Shown one piece after another: positions 6,751 to 13,399 of a DNA stretch of 28,545 bases (its first letter is position 1; the number at the start of each line of letters is the position of its first letter). This DNA is from Prevotella sp. UBA6447 (lineage in GTDB: Bacteria > Bacteroidota > Bacteroidia > Bacteroidales > Bacteroidaceae): assembly GCA_002437115.1 (NCBI GenBank), contig DJOD01000041.1, positions 2,985 through 31,529 of the forward strand. The letters are read 5' to 3'. Below the pieces are notes generated by a model. It made no database searches. It had not been told where the DNA came from and worked only from the letters and a program-made list of their open reading frames with translations. The position numbers and the translations under genes are program-made.

Positions 6751-8133
6751 ATGAACAACGACAATAAGAAAGCCACTTTGGAACTGGGCACCAAGCCCGT
6801 TGGTTCTTTGCTCCTGCAGTATGCGTTGCCGGCTATCATCGCCATGACTGCCGCGTCGCTCTATAACATCATAGACCGCATTTTTATCGGTCAGGTGGTG
6901 GGTGCCGAAGCCATTTCTGGCCTCGCCATCACTTTCCCGTTCATGAACCTAGGTGCCGCCTTTGGTGCCGCTGTGGGCGTTGGATCCTCTACGGCCATAT
7001 CTGTGAAACTCGGGCAGAAAGACTACCAGACCGCAGGCAACCTGCTGGGCAACACCGTGACGCTCAATCTCATCATCGGCATTAGCTTCTCCATTGTCTG
7101 CCTCTTGTTTCTCGACCCCATCTTGTGCTTCTTTGGCGCCAGTAGCACCACACTTCCCTATGCGCGCGATTTCATGCAAGTCATCCTTGCCGGCAACGTG
7201 TTCTCCCACATGTATTTTGGCATGAACGCTGTGCTCCGCGCTGCCAGCAAGCCTCGCCAGGCCATGATGGCCACTATCTTTACGGTGGTCATGAATATTG
7301 TGCTCGACGTGGTGTTCATCCTGTGGTGGGGATGGGGTATTTGCGGTGCGGCCTTTGCGACGGTCATCAGCCAGACGCTGGCCCTTTGTTACCAGATGCG
7401 CCTGTTCTCCAACAAGAGCGAATTGCTGCACCTGAAGCGCGGCATCTACCGACTGAAAGCCACGCTGGTGAAAAACATCATCGCCATTGGTGTGTCGCCT
7501 TTCCTGATGAACGTGTGCACGTGCGTGGTGGTCATCTTTGTCAACAACCAGCTGGTGCGCTATGGTGGAGACATGGCCGTGGGTGGCTATGGCATATCCA
7601 ACTCCGTGGCCACGGTGTTTCTCATGTTTGTGCTTGGCCTGAACCAAGGCATGCAGCCTATCGCCGGCTACAACTATGGAGCGCAGAAGATAGGCCGCCT
7701 GTTGCGGGTACTCAAGCTGGCCATTATGGGCGCCACCTGCATAGTGGTTGTGGGGTGGATGGTGGCCATGTTCTTCCCCCGAGCCATCGCACATCTCTTC
7801 ACCACCGACGAGGGGCTGACCGACATGGCTGTCACGGCCATCCGTTACAACTTCTTGTGTTACCCCGTCATCGGTTTTCAGATGGTCACCAGCAATTTCT
7901 TCCAGTGCATTGGCAAGGTGCGCATCAGCATCTTCCTCAGCTTGTCCCGCCAGTTGCTCATTCTTGTTCCCCTGTTGGCCCTGTTGCCACAGTGGCTCGG
8001 GCTCAGCGGTGTGTGGGGTGCCTTGCCGACATCAGATGCGCTGGCCTCTCTAGTGGCCCTTACTGTCCTCATGACCTACATGAGGAAGTTCAAGGCGCAG
8101 GCCCAGGCAAAAACAGAAACATCCACCTATTGA
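6751..8133 (+). CDS. MATE family efflux transporter
   Basis: This 460-residue inner-membrane protein belongs to the MATE (multidrug and toxic compound extrusion) family, antiporters that export cationic drugs or metabolites using a sodium or proton gradient. It has the family's opening, LGTKPVGSLLLQYALPAIIAM followed by SLYNIIDRIFIGQVVG (roughly residues 12-49), the internal repeat with FLMFVLGLNQGMQPIAGYNYGA (about 290-311), and about twelve hydrophobic segments across two halves. The C-terminus is a short polar tail. The open frame extends upstream to 6709 but the promoter element lies inside that extension, so the ATG at 6751 is preferred. It opens a plus-strand run of closely spaced genes. 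The substrate cannot be inferred from the sequence. Confidence 0.93.
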   Translation: MNNDNKKATLELGTKPVGSLLLQYALPAIIAMTAASLYNIIDRIFIGQVVGAEAISGLAITFPFMNLGAAFGAAVGVGSSTAISVKLGQKDYQTAGNLLGNTVTLNLIIGISFSIVCLLFLDPILCFFGASSTTLPYARDFMQVILAGNVFSHMYFGMNAVLRAASKPRQAMMATIFTVVMNIVLDVVFILWWGWGICGAAFATVISQTLALCYQMRLFSNKSELLHLKRGIYRLKATLVKNIIAIGVSPFLMNVCTCVVVIFVNNQLVRYGGDMAVGGYGISNSVATVFLMFVLGLNQGMQPIAGYNYGAQKIGRLLRVLKLAIMGATCIVVVGWMVAMFFPRAIAHLFTTDEGLTDMAVTAIRYNFLCYPVIGFQMVTSNFFQCIGKVRISIFLSLSRQLLILVPLLALLPQWLGLSGVWGALPTSDALASLVALTVLMTYMRKFKAQAQAKTETSTY

Positions 8134-8149
8134 AAAAGTATTGCGTGAT

Positions 8150-8773
8150 ATGAACGATAAGAGAATCATCATCAGCGTGGGTCGCCAAATCGGATCGGGC
8201 GGCAGGATAATGGCTCAGCAGTTGGCCGACGATTTTGGCTGTAAGCTCTACGACAAGGAGCTGCTCAACCTGGCTGCCAAGGAGAGCGGCTTCAGTGAGA
8301 AATTCTTCGAGCAGAACGACGAGCAGAAAGGTTTTCTGAAGTCGCTCTTCCACATCCATGTGCCCCTTATGGGTGCCAATAATTTCTATAAGAATGACTT
8401 CTCTGAGGAGAGCCTCTACCAGTTTCAGAGCGATGCCATCCGCAAAGCGGCCAGCGAAGGCAGTTGTGTTTTCGTGGGTCGCACGGCCGACTACGTGCTT
8501 CGCGACGCGACCAATATGGTCTCGGTGTTTATGACGGCCAATATGGACCAACGCATTCAGCGCGTGTGCAAGCGTCTGGGCGTGGATCGCTCGGCGGCGC
8601 GCAAGTATATCCGCAGTCATGAGGAGGAACGCGCGTCCTACTATAATTACTACACAGGCAAACGGTGGGGCCACAGCGAGAGTTACGACCTCTGCGTCAA
8701 CTCGTCGTTGCTGGGCATCGATGAGACCGAGAATTTCGTTGCCGAGTTTATCCGCAAGCGGCTGGGCCTTTAG
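8150..8773 (+). CDS. Cytidylate kinase-like family protein
   Basis: This 207-residue cytoplasmic protein has a P-loop-type start, IIISVGRQIGSGGRIMAQQLA (about residues 6-26), followed by YDKELL, the pattern of the cytidylate-kinase-like family (PF13189) rather than of the housekeeping CMP kinase Cmk. Later motifs include CVFVGRTADYVL and the lid-like region RSAARKYIRSHEEERASYYNYYTGKRWG, with a C-terminal YDLCVNSSLLGID that fits the same family. The real substrate of this family is not well established. A TTG at 8141 is in frame, but the ATG at 8150 is the natural start. It begins 16 bases after the MATE stop codon and is probably cotranscribed. Confidence 0.88.
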   Translation: MNDKRIIISVGRQIGSGGRIMAQQLADDFGCKLYDKELLNLAAKESGFSEKFFEQNDEQKGFLKSLFHIHVPLMGANNFYKNDFSEESLYQFQSDAIRKAASEGSCVFVGRTADYVLRDATNMVSVFMTANMDQRIQRVCKRLGVDRSAARKYIRSHEEERASYYNYYTGKRWGHSESYDLCVNSSLLGIDETENFVAEFIRKRLGL

Positions 8774-8796
8774 GGGGCTTGGAAAGGAAGAACACC

Positions 8797-9291
8797 ATGA
8801 AGATAGGCATCATTTCGGATACCCATGGCTTTTGGGACGACAAGTATGAGACGTATCTCGCCGAGTGTGACGAGGTGTGGCATGCTGGTGACATAGGCAG
8901 CATGGACGTTGCAGACAGGTTTGAGGCCTTAGGGCCGCGCTTTCGTGCCGTTTATGGCAACATCGACGACTACTACATCCGATTGCGCTATCGCGAGATG
9001 TTGCGCTTTGAGGTGGAGGGCGTCGACGTGCTAATGAAGCATATCGGTGGCTATCCGGGCCGATATGACAGTTCGGTGGGGCGCATCATGCGAACCGACC
9101 CACCTCGGCTGTTCATCTCTGGCCATTCGCATATCCTCAAGATCATGCCCGACAAGCAGTTGGGGCTGCTACACATCAACCCTGGGGCTGCAGGGTTGTC
9201 GGGGTGGCAAAAGGAACGCACGCTGGTGAGGCTGACCATTAAGCACGGCACCTTTGCCGACTGTGAGGTGGTGACATTGGGAGGACGATGA
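8797..9291 (+). CDS. YfcE-type metallophosphoesterase
   Basis: This 164-residue protein belongs to the small calcineurin-like phosphodiesterases of the YfcE/MJ0936 type. Metal-ligand motifs are in the usual order: D8 and H10 in SDTHG, D32 in HAGD, N55 in YGNIDD, H82 in KHIGGYPG, and H110/H112 in SGHSH. These proteins hydrolyse phosphodiesters in vitro; the cellular substrate is generally unknown. The ATG at 8797 follows a clear purine-rich ribosome binding site (GGAAAGGAAG, 8781-8790). A TTG at 8779 is in frame but would place that site inside the coding region. The gene stops immediately before the next start codon, so the two are translationally coupled. Confidence 0.92.
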   Translation: MKIGIISDTHGFWDDKYETYLAECDEVWHAGDIGSMDVADRFEALGPRFRAVYGNIDDYYIRLRYREMLRFEVEGVDVLMKHIGGYPGRYDSSVGRIMRTDPPRLFISGHSHILKIMPDKQLGLLHINPGAAGLSGWQKERTLVRLTIKHGTFADCEVVTLGGR

Positions 9292-9621
9292 ATGGATAAG
9301 TATGCTAAACAAGTGGGCGACTATCTGGAATTGATGAGCCGCTCCTCGCTTCTTGTAACTGACGGCGACCGCCGCAACATGAGCGTGTTGCTGGCCATGC
9401 TCGGCCCCATCGACGAGCAAATCCTGGAGGCGCGTTATGGTTTGTTCGGCCAGAAGCGGATGCCGCTCGATGCCATAGCCAGCCGCTACCGGCTCACCGC
9501 CGAGGCCTTGGCCGACATCATAGCCAAGGACTTGCGGCGGCTGGCCATCACGCCCGAGTGGCAGATGCTGCTGAGGCGGTTTTCGCCCTTAGTACGGAGC
9601 CGCATCGGACTGGAGCCTTGA
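9292..9621 (+). CDS. Small protein resembling sigma-70 region 4 alone
   Basis: This 109-residue protein is not one I can name. Residues about 38-85 (LGPIDEQILEARYGLFG...PLDAIASRYRLTAEALADIIAKDLRRL) closely follow sigma-70 region 4: the 'E-x-x-I-L-E-x-R-Y-G-L' helix, a helix-turn-helix, and a final recognition helix before an Arg-rich end. There is no region 2 or 3, so it cannot be a full sigma factor. Residues 1-37 may form a helical arm. It could bind DNA or the RNA polymerase beta flap as a regulator, but that is inference. The ATG at 9292 directly abuts the TGA of the phosphoesterase, with GGGAGGA upstream as ribosome binding site, so both are produced together. Confidence 0.75.
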   Translation: MDKYAKQVGDYLELMSRSSLLVTDGDRRNMSVLLAMLGPIDEQILEARYGLFGQKRMPLDAIASRYRLTAEALADIIAKDLRRLAITPEWQMLLRRFSPLVRSRIGLEP

Positions 9622-9672
9622 AGGGGCAAAAGCAGATGAGCAAAAGAATGTAATCAACAAATTTTGGGATTG

Positions 9673-10854
9673 ATGAAAAAGATATTGTTGCTTGGCTCAG
9701 GCGAACTGGGCAAGGAATTTACGATTGCCGCCAAAAGGGCAGGCCAGTATGTCATCGCTTGCGACCACTACGACAATGCGCCAGCCATGCAGTTGGCCGA
9801 TGAACGTGAGATTTTCTCCATGCTCGACGGTGATGCCCTCAACGCTGTCGTGGAGAAGCATCGCCCTGATATCATCGTGCCGGAGATAGAGGCCATCCGC
9901 ACCGAGCGGCTCTTCGACTTTGAGCGTGAGGGCATGCAGGTCGTCCCGTCGGCGCGCGCGGTCAACTACACAATGAACCGGCGTGCCATACGCGACTTGG
10001 CGGCCAAGCAACTGGGGCTGCGAACGGCCAAGTATTTCTACGCCAAGACTTTCGACGAGTTTAAGCAGGCGGCCGACGAGATTGGATTCCCCTGTGTGGT
10101 GAAGCCTCTGATGTCGTCGTCGGGCCATGGGCAGAGCTATGTCCATAACGACGATGAGCTGCGCGAGGCTTTCCGCCAAGCCATGGAAGACGGTCGTGGC
10201 GACGTGAAGGAGGCCATTATCGAGGAGTTTATCGACTTCGACTCGGAGTTCACCTTGCTCACCGTCACCCAGAAGAATGCCCCAACAATCTTTTGCCCAC
10301 CCATTGGCCATGTGCAGAAGGGCGGCGACTACCGGGAGAGCTGGATGCCCTACGCCATCTCCGACGAGGCACTTCGGAAGGCCGAACATATCGCCGACGA
10401 GGTGACACGCGCCCTGACGGGCTATGGCCTGTGGGGCGTGGAGTTCTTCCTCACCAAGCAGGGTGAGGTCATCTTCTCGGAACTCAGTCCGCGTCCTCAC
10501 GACACGGGTATGGTGACCTTGAGCCACTGCACCAACCTCAGCGAGTTTGAGCTTCATTTCCGTGCCGTCATGGGACTGCCCATCCCGGCCATCCACCTGG
10601 AGCACACGGGGGCCTCGGCGGTAGTGCTCTCGCCCGTGGAGAGCCATGTGCCCCTTGACTACAACCTGAAGGACGTGTGTGCAGAAGACTATTCGCGCGT
10701 GCGCATCTTCGGAAAGCAAGAGGCACACGTTGGGCGCCGCATGGGAGTGGTGCTCTGTTACGACAAGGTGGGTTGTGACGTCAACGACCTGCGCGACAAG
10801 GCCAAGCGGTTGGCCAAGACCGTGCTCGGCACAGACCCTTACATGAAAAAATAA
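9673..10854 (+). CDS. purT: Formate-dependent phosphoribosylglycinamide formyltransferase (GAR transformylase 2)
   Basis: This 393-residue cytoplasmic ATP-grasp enzyme makes formyl-GAR from GAR, formate and ATP in purine biosynthesis, an alternative to folate-dependent PurN. The size equals that of E. coli PurT. The N-terminal PreATP domain opens with KILLLGSGELGKEF and includes DIIVPEIEAIRTERL (about 80-94). The ATP-grasp domain contains PCVVKPLMSSSGHGQS and WGVEFFLTKQGEVIFSELSPRPHDTGMVTL, with the metal-binding glutamates and the SPRPHDTG motif typical of PurT. A TTG at 9664 is in frame, but the ATG at 9673 gives the family's N-terminus. It is followed nine bases later by the sugar cassette, an unusual neighbour for a purine gene. 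Confidence 0.95.
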   Translation: MKKILLLGSGELGKEFTIAAKRAGQYVIACDHYDNAPAMQLADEREIFSMLDGDALNAVVEKHRPDIIVPEIEAIRTERLFDFEREGMQVVPSARAVNYTMNRRAIRDLAAKQLGLRTAKYFYAKTFDEFKQAADEIGFPCVVKPLMSSSGHGQSYVHNDDELREAFRQAMEDGRGDVKEAIIEEFIDFDSEFTLLTVTQKNAPTIFCPPIGHVQKGGDYRESWMPYAISDEALRKAEHIADEVTRALTGYGLWGVEFFLTKQGEVIFSELSPRPHDTGMVTLSHCTNLSEFELHFRAVMGLPIPAIHLEHTGASAVVLSPVESHVPLDYNLKDVCAEDYSRVRIFGKQEAHVGRRMGVVLCYDKVGCDVNDLRDKAKRLAKTVLGTDPYMKK

Positions 10855-10863
10855 AACGGGCGC

Positions 10864-11271
10864 ATGGAAAAGACTATGGGGCGCGTCATCGACCTGCCCA
10901 AGATTGTGGACCCACGCGGCAACCTGACCGTGGCCGAACAACTGAGATCGGTGCCCTTCGAGATAAGAAGGGTCTACTGGACGTATGACGTGCCATCGGG
11001 AGAGCATCGCGGCGGTCACGCACACCGTCACTGCCGTGAATTCATCATTGCCGTGAGCGGGTCGTTCACCGTCACGCTTGACGACGGGCGCGACCGGAAG
11101 TCTTTCCTCTTGAACCATCCCTACCAGGGCCTCCTGGTTGAGACAGGCGTGTGGCGCACGCTGGACGACTTCTCCTCGGGCGCTGTCTGCCTGGTGCTGG
11201 CCGAAGACCTTTTCGACGAAGACGACTACATACGCGACTATGATGACTATCTGCAGGTATACGCCAGATAA
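10864..11271 (+). CDS. fdtA: dTDP-4-keto-6-deoxyglucose 3,4-ketoisomerase, FdtA/QdtA-like
   Basis: This 135-residue cupin belongs to the WxcM-like/FdtA family. The family isomerises dTDP-4-keto-6-deoxyglucose to the 3-keto sugar, producing either the galacto (FdtA) or gluco (QdtA) form. It carries GEHRGGHAHRHCREFIIAVSG (about 42-62), which holds the catalytic histidines, then VTLDDGR, and near the C-terminus SSGAVCLVLAEDLFDEDDYIRDYD, the family signature. Sequence alone does not decide between galacto and gluco product. The start codon lies nine bases after the purT stop, and the 3' end overlaps the next gene by about 30 bases. The aminotransferase two genes on is the logical next step in the pathway. 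The gene symbol is by family only. Confidence 0.85.
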   Translation: MEKTMGRVIDLPKIVDPRGNLTVAEQLRSVPFEIRRVYWTYDVPSGEHRGGHAHRHCREFIIAVSGSFTVTLDDGRDRKSFLLNHPYQGLLVETGVWRTLDDFSSGAVCLVLAEDLFDEDDYIRDYDDYLQVYAR

Positions 11272-12178
11272 GGCGCAGCAATGGGACGACTTCGTCAGGC
11301 GGAGCCGGCAAGGCACGTTTCTCTTTGAGCGCGCCTACATGGACTATCACCATGACCGCTTCGCTGACCACTCGCTCATTGTCTATCGTAAGGAGCATCT
11401 GTTTGCCCTGTTGCCTGCCAACGAGGCCGGTGGCGTGTTGTGGAGCCACCAGGGACTGACCTATGGTGGCCTGCTCACGGACGAGACAGCCACGGTGGCC
11501 GAGGTGTGCGATGCCTTTCGCGCCCTCAACGACCACCTGCGCGAGGAAGGCTTCCGCAAGGTCGTCTACAAGGCTATGCCCTGGATTTACCATCGTCTGC
11601 CCGCGGAGGAAGACCTCTATGCGCTGACCAATGTGTGTGGCGCGCAACTCGTGGTGCGCCATATCTCGTCGACCCTGGTGGAAGGCGAACGCCTGCGCTT
11701 CACCGAGTCGAGGCGGAGCGGACTGCGCAAAGCCTTGCGCCAAGGCGTTGTGGTGCGTGAGACCGATGACCTGGAGGCCTTTTGGAACATCCTCAACGGG
11801 AACCTGGAACGCAAGTATGGCGCACATCCTGTCCACACCTTGTCGGAATTGCGGCTGCTGAAAGCGCGCTTCCCCCGGCAGATACGTCTTTACATGGCTT
11901 ATCGGGGCGATGAACCCTTGGGAGGCACACTCATCTTTGAGACGCCACAGGTGGCGCACACGCAATACATCTCTGCCTCGCCAGAAGGGAAAGCCTGCGG
12001 CGCGCTGGATACCCTATTCGACTATCTGCTCAATGACGTGTACCGTCATGTGCCCTTTTTCGACTTCGGAAAGTCGAGCAATGGTGACGGACACGAACTC
12101 AACGAGCCGCTAATCTTCCAGAAGGAAGGCTTCGGTGGACGTGGCGTGTGCTACGACTGGTATGAATATGCGCTTTGA
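11240..12178 (+). CDS. GNAT/FemAB-like acyltransferase in the amino-sugar cassette
   Basis: This roughly 312-residue protein looks like the Acetyltransf_6 / FemAB-type GNAT superfamily, a double-GNAT fold used to acylate sugars or build peptidoglycan bridges. Supporting segments are WDDFVRRSRQGTFLFERAYMDYH near the start, WSHQGLTYGGLL, SGLRKALRQGVVVRE (substrate-domain helix), YRGDEPLGGTLIFETPQVAHTQYISA, and FDFGKSSNGDGHELNEPLIFQKEGFGG. Given its place between an FdtA-like isomerase and an FdtB-like aminotransferase, N-acylation of the 3-amino sugar is the obvious guess, taking the place of the hexapeptide acetyltransferase FdtC found in other systems; this is inference. The start is either of two adjacent ATGs (11240 or 11243) inside the end of fdtA; the longer open frame from 11138 is unlikely. 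Confidence 0.75.
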   Translation: MMTICRYTPDKAQQWDDFVRRSRQGTFLFERAYMDYHHDRFADHSLIVYRKEHLFALLPANEAGGVLWSHQGLTYGGLLTDETATVAEVCDAFRALNDHLREEGFRKVVYKAMPWIYHRLPAEEDLYALTNVCGAQLVVRHISSTLVEGERLRFTESRRSGLRKALRQGVVVRETDDLEAFWNILNGNLERKYGAHPVHTLSELRLLKARFPRQIRLYMAYRGDEPLGGTLIFETPQVAHTQYISASPEGKACGALDTLFDYLLNDVYRHVPFFDFGKSSNGDGHELNEPLIFQKEGFGGRGVCYDWYEYAL

Positions 12179-12242
12179 CCGTCATGCGACAAAGCCTTTA
12201 CGGGGAGCGAGCTTTGACTTTTACACCTTAACTATTGCAACA

Positions 12243-13394
12243 ATGAACATTCCATATCTTTCCCTGCAAAAAGTGAACAGGTTCTACCTGCGCGAGTTCA
12301 GAGATGTCATCCGGAAGGTGGTCGAGAGTGGGTGGTATCTGAAGGGCGAGGCCACGCGCCAGTTCGAGGAAGCCTATGCCCAGTTTGTGGGCACAAGGCA
12401 TTGTGTGGGCTGTGGCAACGGACTTGACGCTCTGACACTTATCTTCCGTGCTTACAAGGAATTGGGCGTACTGGCAGAAGGCGACGAGGTGATCGTGCCG
12501 GCAAACACCTATATCGCCTCCATCCTCTCCATTACGGAGAATGGGCTGAAACCTGTGCTGGTCGAACCGCGTAGGGACACCCTGCAACTGGACGACAGCT
12601 TGATGGAACAGGCTATCACGCCACGCACGAAGGCTGTCTTGTTGGTGCATCTCTATGGCCGCTGTGCCTACACTGAGCGCATGGGAGAGATTTGTGAGAA
12701 GTATCATCTTAGGTTGGTGGAGGACAACGCGCAGGCCCATGGCTGCTGTTTTGCGACGAATGATGCGGAAAAGCGAACGGGATCACTGGGCCATGCGGCA
12801 GCGCATAGCTTCTACCCAGGAAAGAACCTCGGGGCCTTGGGGGATGCGGGAGCCGTCACGACAGACGATGACGAGCTGGCCGACTGCGTGAGGGCACTGG
12901 GCAATTACGGCTCGTCTCGCAAGTATGTGTTCCCCTACAAGGGGCTCAATTCGCGTATCGACGAATTGCAAGCTGCCGTGCTTTTGGCAAAGCTGCCGTC
13001 ATTGGATGGAAACAACTTCAGCAGAATGTGCAAGGCCGACTATTATTACAGGCATATCAACAACCCACTCGTGACGCTGCCCGGACAAGAAGAATGGTTG
13101 AAAACGGAAATCGGAGTTCCCGATAGAAGTAATGTGTTTCACATCTTTCCTATCCTGACGCCCTATCGGGACGAGCTTCAGGAATATCTCAAGGAAAGGG
13201 GAATAGGAACGATGATACATTATCCCATACCACCCCATAAGCAACAATGTTATGCGGAATGGAACGACCTGTCGTTCCCCATCACAGAAGAGATACACCG
13301 TAGCGAGTTGAGCCTGCCCTGCAATGAGACGTTAACAGACCGGGAGAAAGAATATGTGGCGAAGTGTGTCAACGACTTCGCGCCAGTAATTTGA
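12243..13394 (+). CDS. fdtB: DegT/DnrJ/EryC1/StrS aminotransferase, FdtB-like
   Basis: This 383-residue PLP enzyme is a sugar aminotransferase of the DegT/DnrJ/EryC1/StrS family. After FdtA/QdtA action it would turn dTDP-3-keto-6-deoxyhexose into dTDP-3-amino-3,6-dideoxyhexose. Visible features are SGWYLKGEATRQFEEAYA (29-46), CGNGLDALTL (58-66), the PLP-ring Asp161 in VEDNAQAHG, and the Schiff-base lysine K194 in HSFYPGKNLGALGDAG. The C-terminal half has the usual SRIDELQAAVLLAKL and HYPIPPHKQ motifs. The open frame begins at 12135, but the ATG at 12243 gives the family N-terminus MNIPYLSLQKVN. It follows the acyltransferase by 64 bases and ends five bases before topB. The exact product cannot be fixed from sequence. 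Confidence 0.88.
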   Translation: MNIPYLSLQKVNRFYLREFRDVIRKVVESGWYLKGEATRQFEEAYAQFVGTRHCVGCGNGLDALTLIFRAYKELGVLAEGDEVIVPANTYIASILSITENGLKPVLVEPRRDTLQLDDSLMEQAITPRTKAVLLVHLYGRCAYTERMGEICEKYHLRLVEDNAQAHGCCFATNDAEKRTGSLGHAAAHSFYPGKNLGALGDAGAVTTDDDELADCVRALGNYGSSRKYVFPYKGLNSRIDELQAAVLLAKLPSLDGNNFSRMCKADYYYRHINNPLVTLPGQEEWLKTEIGVPDRSNVFHIFPILTPYRDELQEYLKERGIGTMIHYPIPPHKQQCYAEWNDLSFPITEEIHRSELSLPCNETLTDREKEYVAKCVNDFAPVI

Positions 13395-13399
13395 ATTTC

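Noticed and set aside
7323..8153. A 276-codon plus-strand frame inside the MATE gene
   Set aside because: It is a frame-shifted shadow of MATE, with His/Cys/Pro-rich low-complexity content.
11138..11239. N-terminal extension of the acyltransferase
   Set aside because: The additional 34 residues are the out-of-frame reading of fdtA and lack any family similarity; starts at 11240 or 11243 are preferred.
9697..11316. A 539-codon open frame on the minus strand across purT and fdtA
   Set aside because: It is exactly antisense to two well-recognised genes, rich in His, Val and Leu, and shows no domain; high-GC third positions create such shadows.
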